Below are positions 15,820 through 24,812 of a DNA stretch of 64,000 nucleotides, one piece after another. Location: assembly GCA_040399685.1 (NCBI GenBank), contig JBBART010000012.1, positions 1 to 64,000 on the forward strand, given 5' to 3'. Below the pieces are notes generated by a model. It saw only the letters and a program-made list of their open reading frames with translations, searched no databases and was not told where the DNA came from. Source of the stretch: CAIQQQ01 sp040399685 (GTDB lineage Bacteria; Pseudomonadota; Alphaproteobacteria; Acetobacterales; Acetobacteraceae). Every line of letters begins with the position of its first letter. Positions within the stretch are counted from its first letter, which is position 1. A program made the position numbers and the translations under genes.

Positions 15820-16142
15820 GCCGGCACGTTAGCAATGAAGGATAACGGGGATAAGTGTCTGTTTGACGCAATCGCACTGTTGGGATTCTTGGGTGTGGGG
15901 ATAAAACCCAAAACGACGGGACATCGGGATAGAATCCCCAGTCCCGCCGGCTTTATCGGGAGAACATCATAAAACCGTGGTTTCGCAAGGCGCTGCGGCC
16001 GACGCAGCCTGTGGATAGATTGCGTGTGAAAATCCCATATCGGGTGTACCCCGTGATCCACAGGCAACCACTAGGACTCCATCAAGACTCTTTCCTCTTT
16101 ATCCTTGATAAGAGGGGACAGATTTGACGGACGGCGGGACCC
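15820..16142. other. Candidate chromosome replication origin (oriC), ppsR-hemE intergenic
   Basis: 323 bp with no ORF, between divergent ppsR and hemE. Three sites match the DnaA box TTATCCACA at 8 of 9 bases: TGGGGATAA (15896-15904, reverse), TGTGGATAG (16010-16018, reverse) and TGATCCACA (16054-16062, forward). Four GANTC sites (15884, 15932, 16075, 16086) are clustered here; GANTC is the CcrM target of alphaproteobacteria. GGGATTCT/AGAATCCC forms an inverted repeat (15882-15889, 15931-15938). The assignment rests mainly on conserved position. The divergent promoters of ppsR and hemE must lie here too. Confidence 0.65.
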
Positions 16143-17189
16143 ATGACCAAAAAAATTCTGCGCGTGCTCAAGGGCGAAGCCGTGTGGCCGCCACCGGTAT
16201 GGCTGATGCGCCAGGCTGGCCGCTTTTTACCGGAATACCGGGCTGTTCGTGCGCAAACGAAGGGGTTCATGGACCTCTGCACCAACCCCGTGATGGCGGC
16301 CGAAGTGACGTTGCAACCCGTGCGCCGGTTCGGAATGGATGCGGCCATCCTGTTCAGCGACATTCTCGTGTTGCCCTGGGCGCTGGGGCAGGATTTGCAG
16401 TTCGCCGAAGGGGAAGGCCCGATTCTGCCACCGATTCGCGATGCAGCTGCCATCGAGGCTCTGGACCCGAAGAAAGTCCGCATCGCCATCAGGCCGATTC
16501 TCGAAACGGTCCGGCTGGTGAGGGCCGCACTGGATGAACGCCAACGGGAAGGCGAGGGCGAAGCGACGCTGATTGGGTTTGCAGGCGGGCCATTCACGGT
16601 TGCCTGCTACATGGTCGAAGGCGGCGGCTCGAAAGATTTCACACATATTCGCCACATGGCGCACGCAGAGCCTGAAATGTTCACGGTGCTGATGGACAAG
16701 CTGGTCACGTCTACGATCACCTATCTGTCTGCCCAAGTTCTGGCAGGCGCAGAAGCGGTGATGCTGTTCGACAGCTGGGCCGGCATTCTGCCGCCGCATC
16801 TGTTCCGGCTGCACGTGATCGAGCCGACGGCGAAAATCGTCGCGGCCTTGCGTGGCCGGTTCCCTGGGGTGCCGGTCATTGGTTTTCCACGCCTGGCGGG
16901 CATGATGCTGGGTGAATACGCAGCCAACACCGGTGTTCAGGGTGTGGCGATCGACACCGCGGCTGATCCTGGCTATGCGGCGGCGATGATCCCGGCCGCC
17001 ATGGCATTGCAGGGCAATCTCGATCCGCTGGCCGTTGTTGCCGGCGGGGCAGCGATGTCACGCGAAGCAGCGTCCATCCTGGAGGCGATGAAGGGCCGGC
17101 CATTTATTTTCAATCTTGGGCACGGCATTGTGCCGCAGACGCCACCCGAGCACGTGGCTGCGCTGATCGCACAGATCCGCGCCGCATGA
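16143..17189 (+). CDS. hemE: Uroporphyrinogen decarboxylase
   Basis: HemE converts uroporphyrinogen III to coproporphyrinogen III in the cytoplasm by removing four carboxyl groups. The 348-residue product has the signature PVWLMRQAGRFLPEYR (residues 18-33), the FSDILVLPWALG substrate loop, GFAGGPFTVACYMVEG, and the C-terminal NLGHGIVPQTPPE motif. The length is normal. It heads a run hemE-hemH-HAD-hemJ in which every junction is an ATGA overlap, so the late heme steps are translationally coupled. GGCGGGA upstream serves as the ribosome site. Confidence 0.96.
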   Translation: MTKKILRVLKGEAVWPPPVWLMRQAGRFLPEYRAVRAQTKGFMDLCTNPVMAAEVTLQPVRRFGMDAAILFSDILVLPWALGQDLQFAEGEGPILPPIRDAAAIEALDPKKVRIAIRPILETVRLVRAALDERQREGEGEATLIGFAGGPFTVACYMVEGGGSKDFTHIRHMAHAEPEMFTVLMDKLVTSTITYLSAQVLAGAEAVMLFDSWAGILPPHLFRLHVIEPTAKIVAALRGRFPGVPVIGFPRLAGMMLGEYAANTGVQGVAIDTAADPGYAAAMIPAAMALQGNLDPLAVVAGGAAMSREAASILEAMKGRPFIFNLGHGIVPQTPPEHVAALIAQIRAA

Positions 17190-18373
17190 GTGCCGATCTT
17201 ACAGCCCGACTTGACGGGGAAGCTCTGCGTGCCACCTCTGGGAGCATGACATTGCGCGCATCCAAAGCATCGCCCAAGACGGCGATTGTGCTGATGAACC
17301 TTGGTGGCCCTGATCAGCCATCATCGGTTTACCCGTTTTTGCTCAACCTGTTCCTGGATCCTGCGATCCTGCGGGTGCCATTTTTCGTGCGGCCTTTGCT
17401 GGCACGGATTATCGCGCTCGCCCGGAAAAAGCCGGCCAGCGAGAATTATAAAATCCTAGGCGGTAAATCGCCTTTACTGGAACTCACGGTGGAACAGGCG
17501 ACGGCTCTCGAAGCAGCGCTGCCGGACCTGAACGTGAAATGTTTCGTCGCGATGCGCTACTGGCATCCGTTCAGCGAAGCAGCGGCGGCGGCGGTGAAGG
17601 CATGGGATCCGGACGAGATCATTCTGCTGCCGCTGTATCCGCAGCATTCCACCACCACCACCGGCAGTTCGTTCACCGCCTGGCGGGAGGCGGCGGCCGC
17701 TATTGGGCTGGCAAAACAGACGCACGCGATCTGCTGCTATCACTCCGATCCGGGATTTATCGCCTCGGAAGCGACGGCTGTGCTGAAAAGCTATCAAAAA
17801 GCCCGATCAGAACTTGATCCAGCTATCCCGCTGCGCGTGCTGTTCTCGGCGCACGGCCTGCCGGAGAGCATCATCAAGGCTGGCGATCCGTATCAGCAGC
17901 AGATCGAGCGCACCACGGCAGCGGTGATCCGCGAGATGGCTATCCCCGACCTGGACAGCATCATCTGCTACCAATCCCGCGCGACGCCGCAGAAATGGAT
18001 TGGTCCGTCCACCGACGATGAAATCAAACGCGCCGGTCGGGAAAAGACCGCCCTGCTGGTGGTGCCGATCGCGTTCGTGTCCGAGCATTCCGAGACGTTG
18101 GTGGAACTGGACGTCGAATATCGGGAAATTGCCGATCATGCGGGCGTTCCGGGTTATTTCCGCACGCCTGCCCAGAATTCCGACCCCAGTTTCATCAATG
18201 CCCTGGCCGATCTGGTGCGCCGCACGCTTGGCCGCAGTCCCGGCTTGTGCAGCTTTGTCGGCAGTCGAACCTGCTACAAGCCACATACCGATTGCCCACA
18301 TGCCCGCGCCGGGGCCGCTGCCCCACCGGGACTTGGCCTGCCCTCGGACGAAACTCGGTCACGCACCGCATGA
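17186..18373 (+). CDS. hemH: Ferrochelatase
   Basis: HemH inserts ferrous iron into protoporphyrin IX. Recognisable blocks are VLMNLGGPDQP (about residues 34-44), LPLYPQHSTTTTGSS, and the catalytic-His region FSAHGLPESIIKAGDPY, followed by CYQSRATPQKWIGPST. The C-terminus extends past the usual bacterial end with three cysteines, CSFVGSRTCYKPHTDCPH, in a region where several alphaproteobacterial and eukaryotic ferrochelatases bind [2Fe-2S]; cluster binding here is inference. The ATG at 17186 overlaps the hemE stop; MTLRASK at 17246 is a possible later start. At 395 residues it is longer than typical (~340). Confidence 0.95.
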   Translation: MSADLTARLDGEALRATSGSMTLRASKASPKTAIVLMNLGGPDQPSSVYPFLLNLFLDPAILRVPFFVRPLLARIIALARKKPASENYKILGGKSPLLELTVEQATALEAALPDLNVKCFVAMRYWHPFSEAAAAAVKAWDPDEIILLPLYPQHSTTTTGSSFTAWREAAAAIGLAKQTHAICCYHSDPGFIASEATAVLKSYQKARSELDPAIPLRVLFSAHGLPESIIKAGDPYQQQIERTTAAVIREMAIPDLDSIICYQSRATPQKWIGPSTDDEIKRAGREKTALLVVPIAFVSEHSETLVELDVEYREIADHAGVPGYFRTPAQNSDPSFINALADLVRRTLGRSPGLCSFVGSRTCYKPHTDCPHARAGAAAPPGLGLPSDETRSRTA

Positions 18374-19095
18374 CGCCCGATTCAGGACTGGGGCTGATGA
18401 CGCCGCACACACTGCTGGCGGGCCGAACCGCGCCGTTGAGACTGGTGATCTTTGACTGCGACGGGGTGATTGTGGACAGCGAGGGCATCGCCAACCGGAT
18501 CATTTCAGAGGAACTGACCAAACTCGGCTGGGTGTTGTCCCAGTCAGACGCTGATCAGATGTTCCTGGGCATGACGTTCACGGACATGACGCCGATCATC
18601 GAGACCAATATCGGCAAGAAATTGCCGGACGGCTGGGCTGATTATATCCGCGCCACGTTCGTCACAGTTCTCAGCCAGGAAGTGACCGCCATCGACGGCG
18701 CCGTGGCGGCCATCGACGCGGTGAGCGTGATGGGCCTGAAATGGCGCATCGCCTCCAACTCCTCACACGAGGAAATGGTGGTGAAATTCGCTCGCATTGG
18801 GATAACCGCGCGCGTGAAGGGCCGGGTTCACAGCCATCGGGACGTGGCGCGGGGCAAGCCGGCACCTGATCTGTTCCTGGCAACCGCCGCGGCCGAGGGC
18901 GTTCTGCCATCGGAATGCATCGTCATCGAGGACAGCACCACCGGCGCGCGCGCGGCCGCCGCGGCGGGCATGGATTGCCTGGGCTATGCGCCGCACAATG
19001 ATGGCGCCAGCCTGCGACAGGTGGGCGCCATTCCGTTTCGTTCCATGTTCGATCTGCCAGCGCTGCTGCGGCTGGCGCCAAGGGCCCATTCATGA
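18370..19095 (+). CDS. HAD-superfamily phosphatase (subfamily IA)
   Basis: 241 residues with the HAD motifs in order: I in FDCDGVIVDSE (nucleophile Asp), II in RIASNSS, III in the Lys of GKPAPDLF, and IV in VIEDSTTGARAA. The cap between motifs I and II places it with phosphoglycolate/beta-phosphoglucomutase-like enzymes. Phosphoglycolate phosphatase is possible, but the substrate cannot be fixed from sequence. It is sandwiched between hemH and hemJ with 4-bp overlaps on both sides, so it is co-expressed with heme synthesis. The start at 18370 is set by the hemH overlap; MTPHTLL at 18397 is a later option. Confidence 0.88.
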   Translation: MTPDSGLGLMTPHTLLAGRTAPLRLVIFDCDGVIVDSEGIANRIISEELTKLGWVLSQSDADQMFLGMTFTDMTPIIETNIGKKLPDGWADYIRATFVTVLSQEVTAIDGAVAAIDAVSVMGLKWRIASNSSHEEMVVKFARIGITARVKGRVHSHRDVARGKPAPDLFLATAAAEGVLPSECIVIEDSTTGARAAAAAGMDCLGYAPHNDGASLRQVGAIPFRSMFDLPALLRLAPRAHS

Positions 19096-19544
19096 CCATC
19101 GCAGCCCTCGGGCCATATCTGCTCTACACCAAATCCTTCCATCTGATAGCGGTGATGGCCTGGATGGCGGGGCTGTTCTATCTGCCCCGGCTCTATGTTT
19201 ATCACTGCGGACTGGCGCGTGGCAGCGTGGAGAGCGAGCGCTTCAAGGTGATGGAGTGGCGGCTGCTGAAGCAGATCATGAACCCGGCGATGGCCACGGC
19301 CTGGCTGTTCGGGATTTTGCTGATTCTCACGCCCGGTGCGGTGGATTTCCATTCGGGTTGGTGGGCGGTGAAATTCATTGGCGTTATCCTGATGAGCGGC
19401 TTTCACGGCGCCTGTTCCAAATGGCGCAAAAACTTCATGGAAGACCGGAACATGAAATCGCATCGTTTTTACCGGTTTGCCAATGAGGTGCCGACGGTGC
19501 TGATGGTGATTATCGTCATCATGGCCATCGCCCAGCCATTCTGA
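19092..19544 (+). CDS. hemJ: Protoporphyrinogen IX oxidase HemJ
   Basis: HemJ (formerly UPF0093) is the membrane heme-b-containing oxidase that converts protoporphyrinogen IX to protoporphyrin IX in bacteria lacking HemY/HemG. The 150-residue product has four membrane segments, the conserved SFHLIAVMAWMAGLFYLPRL start (His and Arg for heme and substrate), the WWAVKF segment, and NEVPTVLMVIIVIMA at the end. Together with hemE and hemH it gives three late heme-pathway enzymes in one operon. Confidence 0.93.
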   Translation: MTIAALGPYLLYTKSFHLIAVMAWMAGLFYLPRLYVYHCGLARGSVESERFKVMEWRLLKQIMNPAMATAWLFGILLILTPGAVDFHSGWWAVKFIGVILMSGFHGACSKWRKNFMEDRNMKSHRFYRFANEVPTVLMVIIVIMAIAQPF

Positions 19545-19553
19545 AAAAATTGC

Positions 19554-19569
19554 GCGCCTTAGGCGCTTT
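19554..19569 (+). terminator. Short hairpin after hemJ
   Basis: GCGCC-TTA-GGCGC followed by TTT, starting 10 bp after the hemJ stop. The 5-bp stem is weak, so it probably ends transcription only partly. Confidence 0.35.
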
Positions 19570-19594
19570 ACAGCCAGCTTGACGCCGGCCCCAT

Positions 19595-19641
19595 CCGGCC
19601 GTATGCACGAAATTGGACATACGGCCGAGATATGGCCGTAT
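19595..19641 (+). promoter_or_regulatory. rho leader with mutually exclusive hairpins
   Basis: Three copies of one 8-mer alternate in orientation: GGCCGTAT (19597-19604), ATACGGCC (19619-19626) and GGCCGTAT (19634-19641). The second can pair with the first (10-bp stem 19596-19605/19618-19627) or with the third (8-bp stem, 7-nt loop) but not with both. This lies 140 bp ahead of the rho start in a 236-bp gene-free leader. Rho is known to autoregulate by leader attenuation in other bacteria; a switch here is inference. Confidence 0.5.
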
Positions 19642-19780
19642 ACGCCACCTCTTCTTCCGGGACATTGCCCACCCGCCGCATCGGCAGGTTGCATTCGGGC
19701 GGTTTGGCATATCAGCCCCGCTCGTCGTCCTCCCTCACCTTACAGCGACAGACCACCCAACAATCTTTCGAGGCGACCCC

Positions 19781-21055
19781 ATGCATCTTGCCGAACTCAA
19801 GGCAAAAACCCCGGCGGATCTGCTCAGCTTCGCTGAATCGCTGAACATCGAGAATGCATCCAGCCTGCGCAAGCAGGACATGATGTTCACCATTCTCAAG
19901 ACGTTGGCCGAAAACGACCAGGCGATCCACGGCGAAGGCACGCTGGAAATCCTGTCGGATGGCTTCGGCTTCCTGCGCAGCCCGCAGAGCAACTATCTGC
20001 CCGGCCCGGACGACATCTACATCTCCCCCACCCAGGTGCGTCGCTTCGGCCTGCGCACGGGTGACACGGTGGAAGGCCAGATCCGCGCACCGAAGGATGG
20101 CGAGCGTTATTTCGCCATGCTCAAGGTCAACACGATCAATTTCGAGCCGCCGGAAGCCGTCAAGCACCGCATCAATTTCGACAATCTGACGCCGCTCTAT
20201 CCCGATGAGCGGCTGAAGATGGAAATCGAAATGAAGGAGCTGCCGCCCAAGGGCTCCACGCGCGACAACATTCCGCGCGTGATCGACCTTGTCGCGCCGA
20301 TCGGCAAAGGCCAGCGCGCCCTGATCGTGGCCCCGCCGCGCACCGGCAAGACGGTGATGCTGCAATCCATCGCCACTTCGATCTCCGCCAACCACCCCGA
20401 GGCATTCCTCATCGTGCTGCTGATCGACGAGCGGCCCGAGGAAGTGACGGACATGGCCCGCACGGTGAAGGGCGAAGTCGTCGCCTCCACCTTCGATGAG
20501 CCAGCCACCCGCCACGTTCAGGTGACGGAGATGGTGCTCGAAAAGGCCAAGCGCCTGGTGGAACACAAGCGCGACGTGGTGATTCTGCTCGACTCCATCA
20601 CCCGCCTGGCCCGCGCCTACAACACCGTCGTCCCGTCCTCGGGCAAGGTGCTGACCGGCGGTGTGGACGCCAATGCGCTGCAAAAGCCGAAGCGCTTCTT
20701 CGGCGCGGCCCGCAACATCGAGGAAGGCGGTTCGCTGACGATCATCGCAACCGCCCTGATCGATACCGGCAGCCGCATGGATGAAGTGATTTTCGAAGAG
20801 TTCAAGGGCACCGGCAACAGCGAGATCATTCTGGATCGCAAGCTGTCCGACAAGCGCACCTTCCCGGCTGTGGACATCACCAAGTCCGGCACCCGCAAGG
20901 AAGAACTGCTGGTCGACAAGGGCACGCTGTCGAAAATGTGGGTGCTGCGCCGTATTCTCAACCCGATGGGCGCCATGGATGCCATGGACTTCTTGTTGGA
21001 CAAGCTGAAATACAGCAAGAACAACAACGATTTCTTCGACGCAATGAACACGTAA
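19781..21055 (+). CDS. rho: Transcription termination factor Rho
   Basis: Rho is the hexameric RNA-dependent ATPase that ends transcription and enforces coupling. The 424-residue product starts MHLAELKAKTPADLLSFAE (Rho_N). It has the RNA-binding cold-shock-like domain (EILSDGFGFLRSP, about residues 52-64), the P-loop APPRTGKTVMLQ near 186, LIDERPEEVTDM, the Q-loop and R-loop region SITRLARAYNT, and EGGSLTIIATALIDTGS. The start at 19781 matches the family; the frame remains open upstream only by chance. Order hemE-hemH-hemJ-rho is typical of alphaproteobacteria. Confidence 0.97.
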   Translation: MHLAELKAKTPADLLSFAESLNIENASSLRKQDMMFTILKTLAENDQAIHGEGTLEILSDGFGFLRSPQSNYLPGPDDIYISPTQVRRFGLRTGDTVEGQIRAPKDGERYFAMLKVNTINFEPPEAVKHRINFDNLTPLYPDERLKMEIEMKELPPKGSTRDNIPRVIDLVAPIGKGQRALIVAPPRTGKTVMLQSIATSISANHPEAFLIVLLIDERPEEVTDMARTVKGEVVASTFDEPATRHVQVTEMVLEKAKRLVEHKRDVVILLDSITRLARAYNTVVPSSGKVLTGGVDANALQKPKRFFGAARNIEEGGSLTIIATALIDTGSRMDEVIFEEFKGTGNSEIILDRKLSDKRTFPAVDITKSGTRKEELLVDKGTLSKMWVLRRILNPMGAMDAMDFLLDKLKYSKNNNDFFDAMNT

Positions 21056-21058
21056 GAC

Positions 21059-21135
21059 CGTAGGGCGGGTGGCACCCGCCCTACGAATTGTTAAGGTTTG
21101 ACGGCGTAGAGAGGGGGCACATCAGCCCCCTTTTT
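21059..21135 (+). terminator. Two consecutive hairpins ending the rho transcript
   Basis: The first hairpin pairs CGTAGGGCGGGT with ACCCGCCCTACG around GGC (21059-21085), four bases after the rho stop. The second, AGGGGGC-ACATCA-GCCCCCT (21112-21131) followed by TTTTT, is a classic intrinsic terminator. The first hairpin resembles, but is not the same as, the REP units elsewhere in the window. Confidence 0.8.
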
Positions 21136-21211
21136 GCTGTCCTGCTTCCTATGACTTGCTTACATGCAGATATCCTTATATACCGCCGCCAATCATTCGA
21201 AGGACGTTCCC

Positions 21212-22519
<1,308 letters not shown>

Positions 22520-22530
22520 GAAAATTGCGT

Positions 22531-22559
22531 GTCGGCACCGAATTTATTCCGGTGCCGAC
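22531..22559 (+). terminator. Hairpin after ahcY
   Basis: GTCGGCACCG and CGGTGCCGAC arms around AATTTATTC, 11 bp after the ahcY stop. No U-tract follows, so it may act as a Rho-independent pause or an RNA-stability hairpin. Confidence 0.55.
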
Positions 22560-22656
22560 CGCGATATCACGGTTGCGTGATGTTGCGGTCTCTTAATGGG
22601 GGCTGCCATCATTCTTTCACTGTTTATCCGGTAGGTCTTCTGCGAGGGAGAGCCAC

Positions 22657-22890
22657 ATGATGAACCAGACATACCTTGCAGCTTCGCCGATCCTGGCACT
22701 CACCGCGGCTGTCCGTCGCGTGTTGAGCGAAGCACGCGATGAAGCATCGATTGCCGATTTGCTGTTTCTGGAGCGCTGGGAAAGCAAACCGATTCATGGG
22801 GCTGGCGTGGCACTGCGTGTGTCACAGATAAGGCGGGCAAATCCGGCCCTGGCGGCGGCGGTTCGGGCTGAGATTGCGGCCAGGAGATAA
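22657..22890 (+). CDS. Small hypothetical protein (77 aa)
   Basis: A 77-residue Ala/Arg-rich protein without recognised domains. The ribosome site GGGAG lies 9 bp before tandem ATG codons at 22657 and 22660, which supports real translation. Charge is basic at the C-terminus (IRRANPALAAAVRAEIAARR). It precedes scoA by 69 bp in the same direction and might be co-transcribed with it, but no function can be suggested. Confidence 0.5.
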   Translation: MMNQTYLAASPILALTAAVRRVLSEARDEASIADLLFLERWESKPIHGAGVALRVSQIRRANPALAAAVRAEIAARR

Positions 22891-22959
22891 CCGTTCGGCG
22901 TATTCTTGCATGGAAAAGACCGTTCTGGCAGCGTGCGGCCTCGCAATGGGGAAGCGCCA

Positions 22960-23673
22960 ATGGCCATAAACAAGGTTTATCCAGACGCTAAGACAGCACT
23001 GGCAGATGTGATGCGTGACGGCATGATGCTTATGTCCGGCGGGTTTGGCCTGTGCGGCATTCCTTCTGTGCTGATCGAAGCCATTCGCGACACGGGTGCG
23101 AAAGATCTGACGGTTGTTTCGAACAACGCCGGGATCGACGACGCAGGGTTGGGCCTGCTGCTGCAAACCCGCCAGATCCGCAAAATGATCAGCTCGTATG
23201 TCGGCGAGAACGCCACGTTCGCACGCCAGTTACTGGCCGGTGAGCTTGAGATCGAGTTCAACCCGCAGGGCACGCTGGCCGAACGCATCCGCGCGGGCGG
23301 GGCCGGTATTCCGGCCTTCTTCACCAAAACCGGCGTGGGCACTCAGATCGCCGACGGCAAGGAGACGCGCAACTTCGACGGCGCGGATTACGTGATGGAA
23401 CGCGGCCTGTGGGCGGATCTGGCGATCATCCATGCCTGGAAGGCCGACACCGAGGGCAATCTGGTCTATCGCAAGACGGCGCGGAATTTCAATCCGATGA
23501 TGGCGACCGCCGCCACCATGGTGGTGGTGCAAGTGGAACATCTGGTGCAGCCCGGCAAGATCGATCCGGACCACATCATTACCCCCGGCATCTTCGTCAA
23601 TCGCATCGTGCACGTGCCGAACGTGGAGAAGCGCATTGAACAGCGCACCACCACGCAGCGCGCCGCAGCCTGA
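22960..23673 (+). CDS. scoA: 3-oxoacid CoA-transferase subunit A
   Basis: The A subunit of succinyl-CoA:3-ketoacid CoA-transferase, which activates acetoacetate by moving CoA from succinyl-CoA. The 237-residue product has the family motifs MLMSGGFGLCGIPSVLIEAI (residues 25-44) and VVSNNAGIDDAGLG, then PQGTLAERIRAGGAGIPAFFT and TGVGT. The start at 22960 (MAINKVYPDAKTAL) has GGGGAA upstream; the longer open frame from 22906 is unlikely. scoB follows after 11 bp. An incomplete citrate cycle compensated by acetate/acetoacetate CoA-transferases is known in acetic acid bacteria, so a role in acyl-CoA balance is plausible. Confidence 0.93.
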   Translation: MAINKVYPDAKTALADVMRDGMMLMSGGFGLCGIPSVLIEAIRDTGAKDLTVVSNNAGIDDAGLGLLLQTRQIRKMISSYVGENATFARQLLAGELEIEFNPQGTLAERIRAGGAGIPAFFTKTGVGTQIADGKETRNFDGADYVMERGLWADLAIIHAWKADTEGNLVYRKTARNFNPMMATAATMVVVQVEHLVQPGKIDPDHIITPGIFVNRIVHVPNVEKRIEQRTTTQRAAA

Positions 23674-23684
23674 GGAGAATAGAC

Positions 23685-24335
23685 ATGTCCTGGACCCGCG
23701 CCGAAATGGCCGCCCGCGCCGCCCTTGAACTCAAGGACGGATTTTATGTGAACCTCGGGATCGGCATCCCCACCCTGGTTGCCAACTACGTGCCTGCCGG
23801 CATGAACGTTCAGTTGCAAAGTGAGAACGGCATGCTGGGCATCGGGCCGTTCCCGCTGGAAGGCACCGAGGACGCCGACCTGATCAACGCCGGCAAGCAG
23901 ACCGTCAGCGAACTTCCCACCACCAGCTATTTCGACAGCGCCGCCAGCTTCGCCATGGTGCGCGGCGGGCATATCGACTTGTCCATCTTGGGCGCGCTTC
24001 AGGTGGCCGAAAACGGTGACCTGGCGAACTGGATGATCCCGGGCAAGATGGTCAAGGGCATGGGCGGCGCGATGGATCTGGTGGCCGGCGTGAAGCGCGT
24101 GGTGGTGTTGATGGAACACACCGCCGGCGGCAAGCCAAAGTTGCTGCATCGCTGCAACCTGCCGCTGACCGGTAAGGGCGTGGTGGACATGGTGGTGAGC
24201 GAACTGGGCGTGTTCGATATCACCGAACAGGGCGTGGTGCTGGTGGATATCGCCCCGGGCGTGACGGTGGATGAAATCCGCGCCAAGACCGAGGCCAGCT
24301 TCACTGTGCATCCGGATGTGAAGCAGGCCGCCTGA
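23685..24335 (+). CDS. scoB: 3-oxoacid CoA-transferase subunit B
   Basis: The B subunit of 216 residues. The catalytic glutamate lies in SENGMLGIGP (about residues 46-55), preceded by NLGIGIPTLVANY. The family segments GGHIDLSILGALQV, GMGGAMDLV and LTGKGVVDMVVSELGVF follow. AGGAG at about 9 bp upstream supports the start. A strong hairpin 21 bp past the stop ends the scoAB transcript. Confidence 0.94.
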   Translation: MSWTRAEMAARAALELKDGFYVNLGIGIPTLVANYVPAGMNVQLQSENGMLGIGPFPLEGTEDADLINAGKQTVSELPTTSYFDSAASFAMVRGGHIDLSILGALQVAENGDLANWMIPGKMVKGMGGAMDLVAGVKRVVVLMEHTAGGKPKLLHRCNLPLTGKGVVDMVVSELGVFDITEQGVVLVDIAPGVTVDEIRAKTEASFTVHPDVKQAA

Positions 24336-24567
24336 TCGCGTCCCAATCCGAAAATAATTTCGTGGCGCGTTTTTGGTGCGCCACGAAATTTTCATCCGTC
24401 TCACGATAAAATTTTGACAGCATAATCGCGAAGGCCTCGGGCTCAGCCGCCTGCCATTCCCGCAAAAATGCCGGATTTACGCCATTTTTCCCACTGGTCG
24501 CCCGTAGCCATTCGATGAATGCCGCCATATCCGAGGCGGCCTCATGCCCATCATTTGGGTGCCACAT
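24301..24567 (-). CDS. Short ORF, possible N-terminal remnant of acetoacetyl-CoA synthetase
   Basis: An 88-codon frame whose first ~55 residues (SDMAAFIEWLRA...FLREWQAAEPEAFAIMLSKFY) resemble the N-terminal cap of acetoacetyl-CoA synthetases; this is from memory of the family, not a search. A full enzyme has about 650 residues, so this would be a fragment. Its last third runs antisense through the scoAB terminator hairpin and overlaps the 3' end of scoB by 35 bp, so the C-terminal part is unlikely to be functional sequence. The link to scoAB (both acetoacetate activation) is suggestive. It could also be a small independent protein. Confidence 0.35.
   Translation of the reverse strand: MWHPNDGHEAASDMAAFIEWLRATSGKNGVNPAFLREWQAAEPEAFAIMLSKFYRETDENFVAHQKRATKLFSDWDAIRRPASHPDAQ
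24356..24390 (+). terminator. scoAB terminator
   Basis: AATTTCGTGGCGC (24356-24368) and its exact complement GCGCCACGAAATT (24378-24390) give a 13-bp stem with a T-rich loop, followed by TTC. It starts 21 bp past the scoB stop. Confidence 0.75.
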
Positions 24568-24674
24568 GATTTTCCTTTCATTCAGGCCCTTGATCCATTT
24601 TCAAACGGGAGCTATATCGCGCCTCCCGTCAGGGATGCACATCTTCTCCCAGCGAAGATCGTGTGAGGCAATGT

Positions 24675-24750
24675 GGGGCTGTAGCTCAGTTGGGAGAGCG
24701 CCTGAATGGCATTCAGGAGGTCAGCGGTTCGATCCCGCTCAGCTCCACCA
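24675..24750 (+). tRNA. tRNA-Ala (anticodon GGC)
   Basis: A full cloverleaf is readable. The acceptor GGGGCTG pairs with CAGCTCC. The D-arm is GCTCAGTTGGGAGAGC. The anticodon stem CCTGA/TCAGG encloses the loop ATGGCAT with anticodon GGC. The T-arm contains GGTTCGATCC, and the 3' ACCA is encoded. GGC reads GCC and GCU alanine codons; GCC is by far the commonest alanine codon in this GC-rich window. Confidence 0.97.
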
Positions 24751-24812
24751 CCTTGCCTCCTAAACACTTTTCACCTGTGGTCATCGATATAGGTTCAAAC
24801 TAGGTTGCTCCT

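Noticed and set aside
21138..21211. SAH or SAM riboswitch before ahcY
   Set aside because: The leader is short and I could not fit the conserved pseudoknot or core of known SAH or SAM classes; only promoter-like elements are visible.
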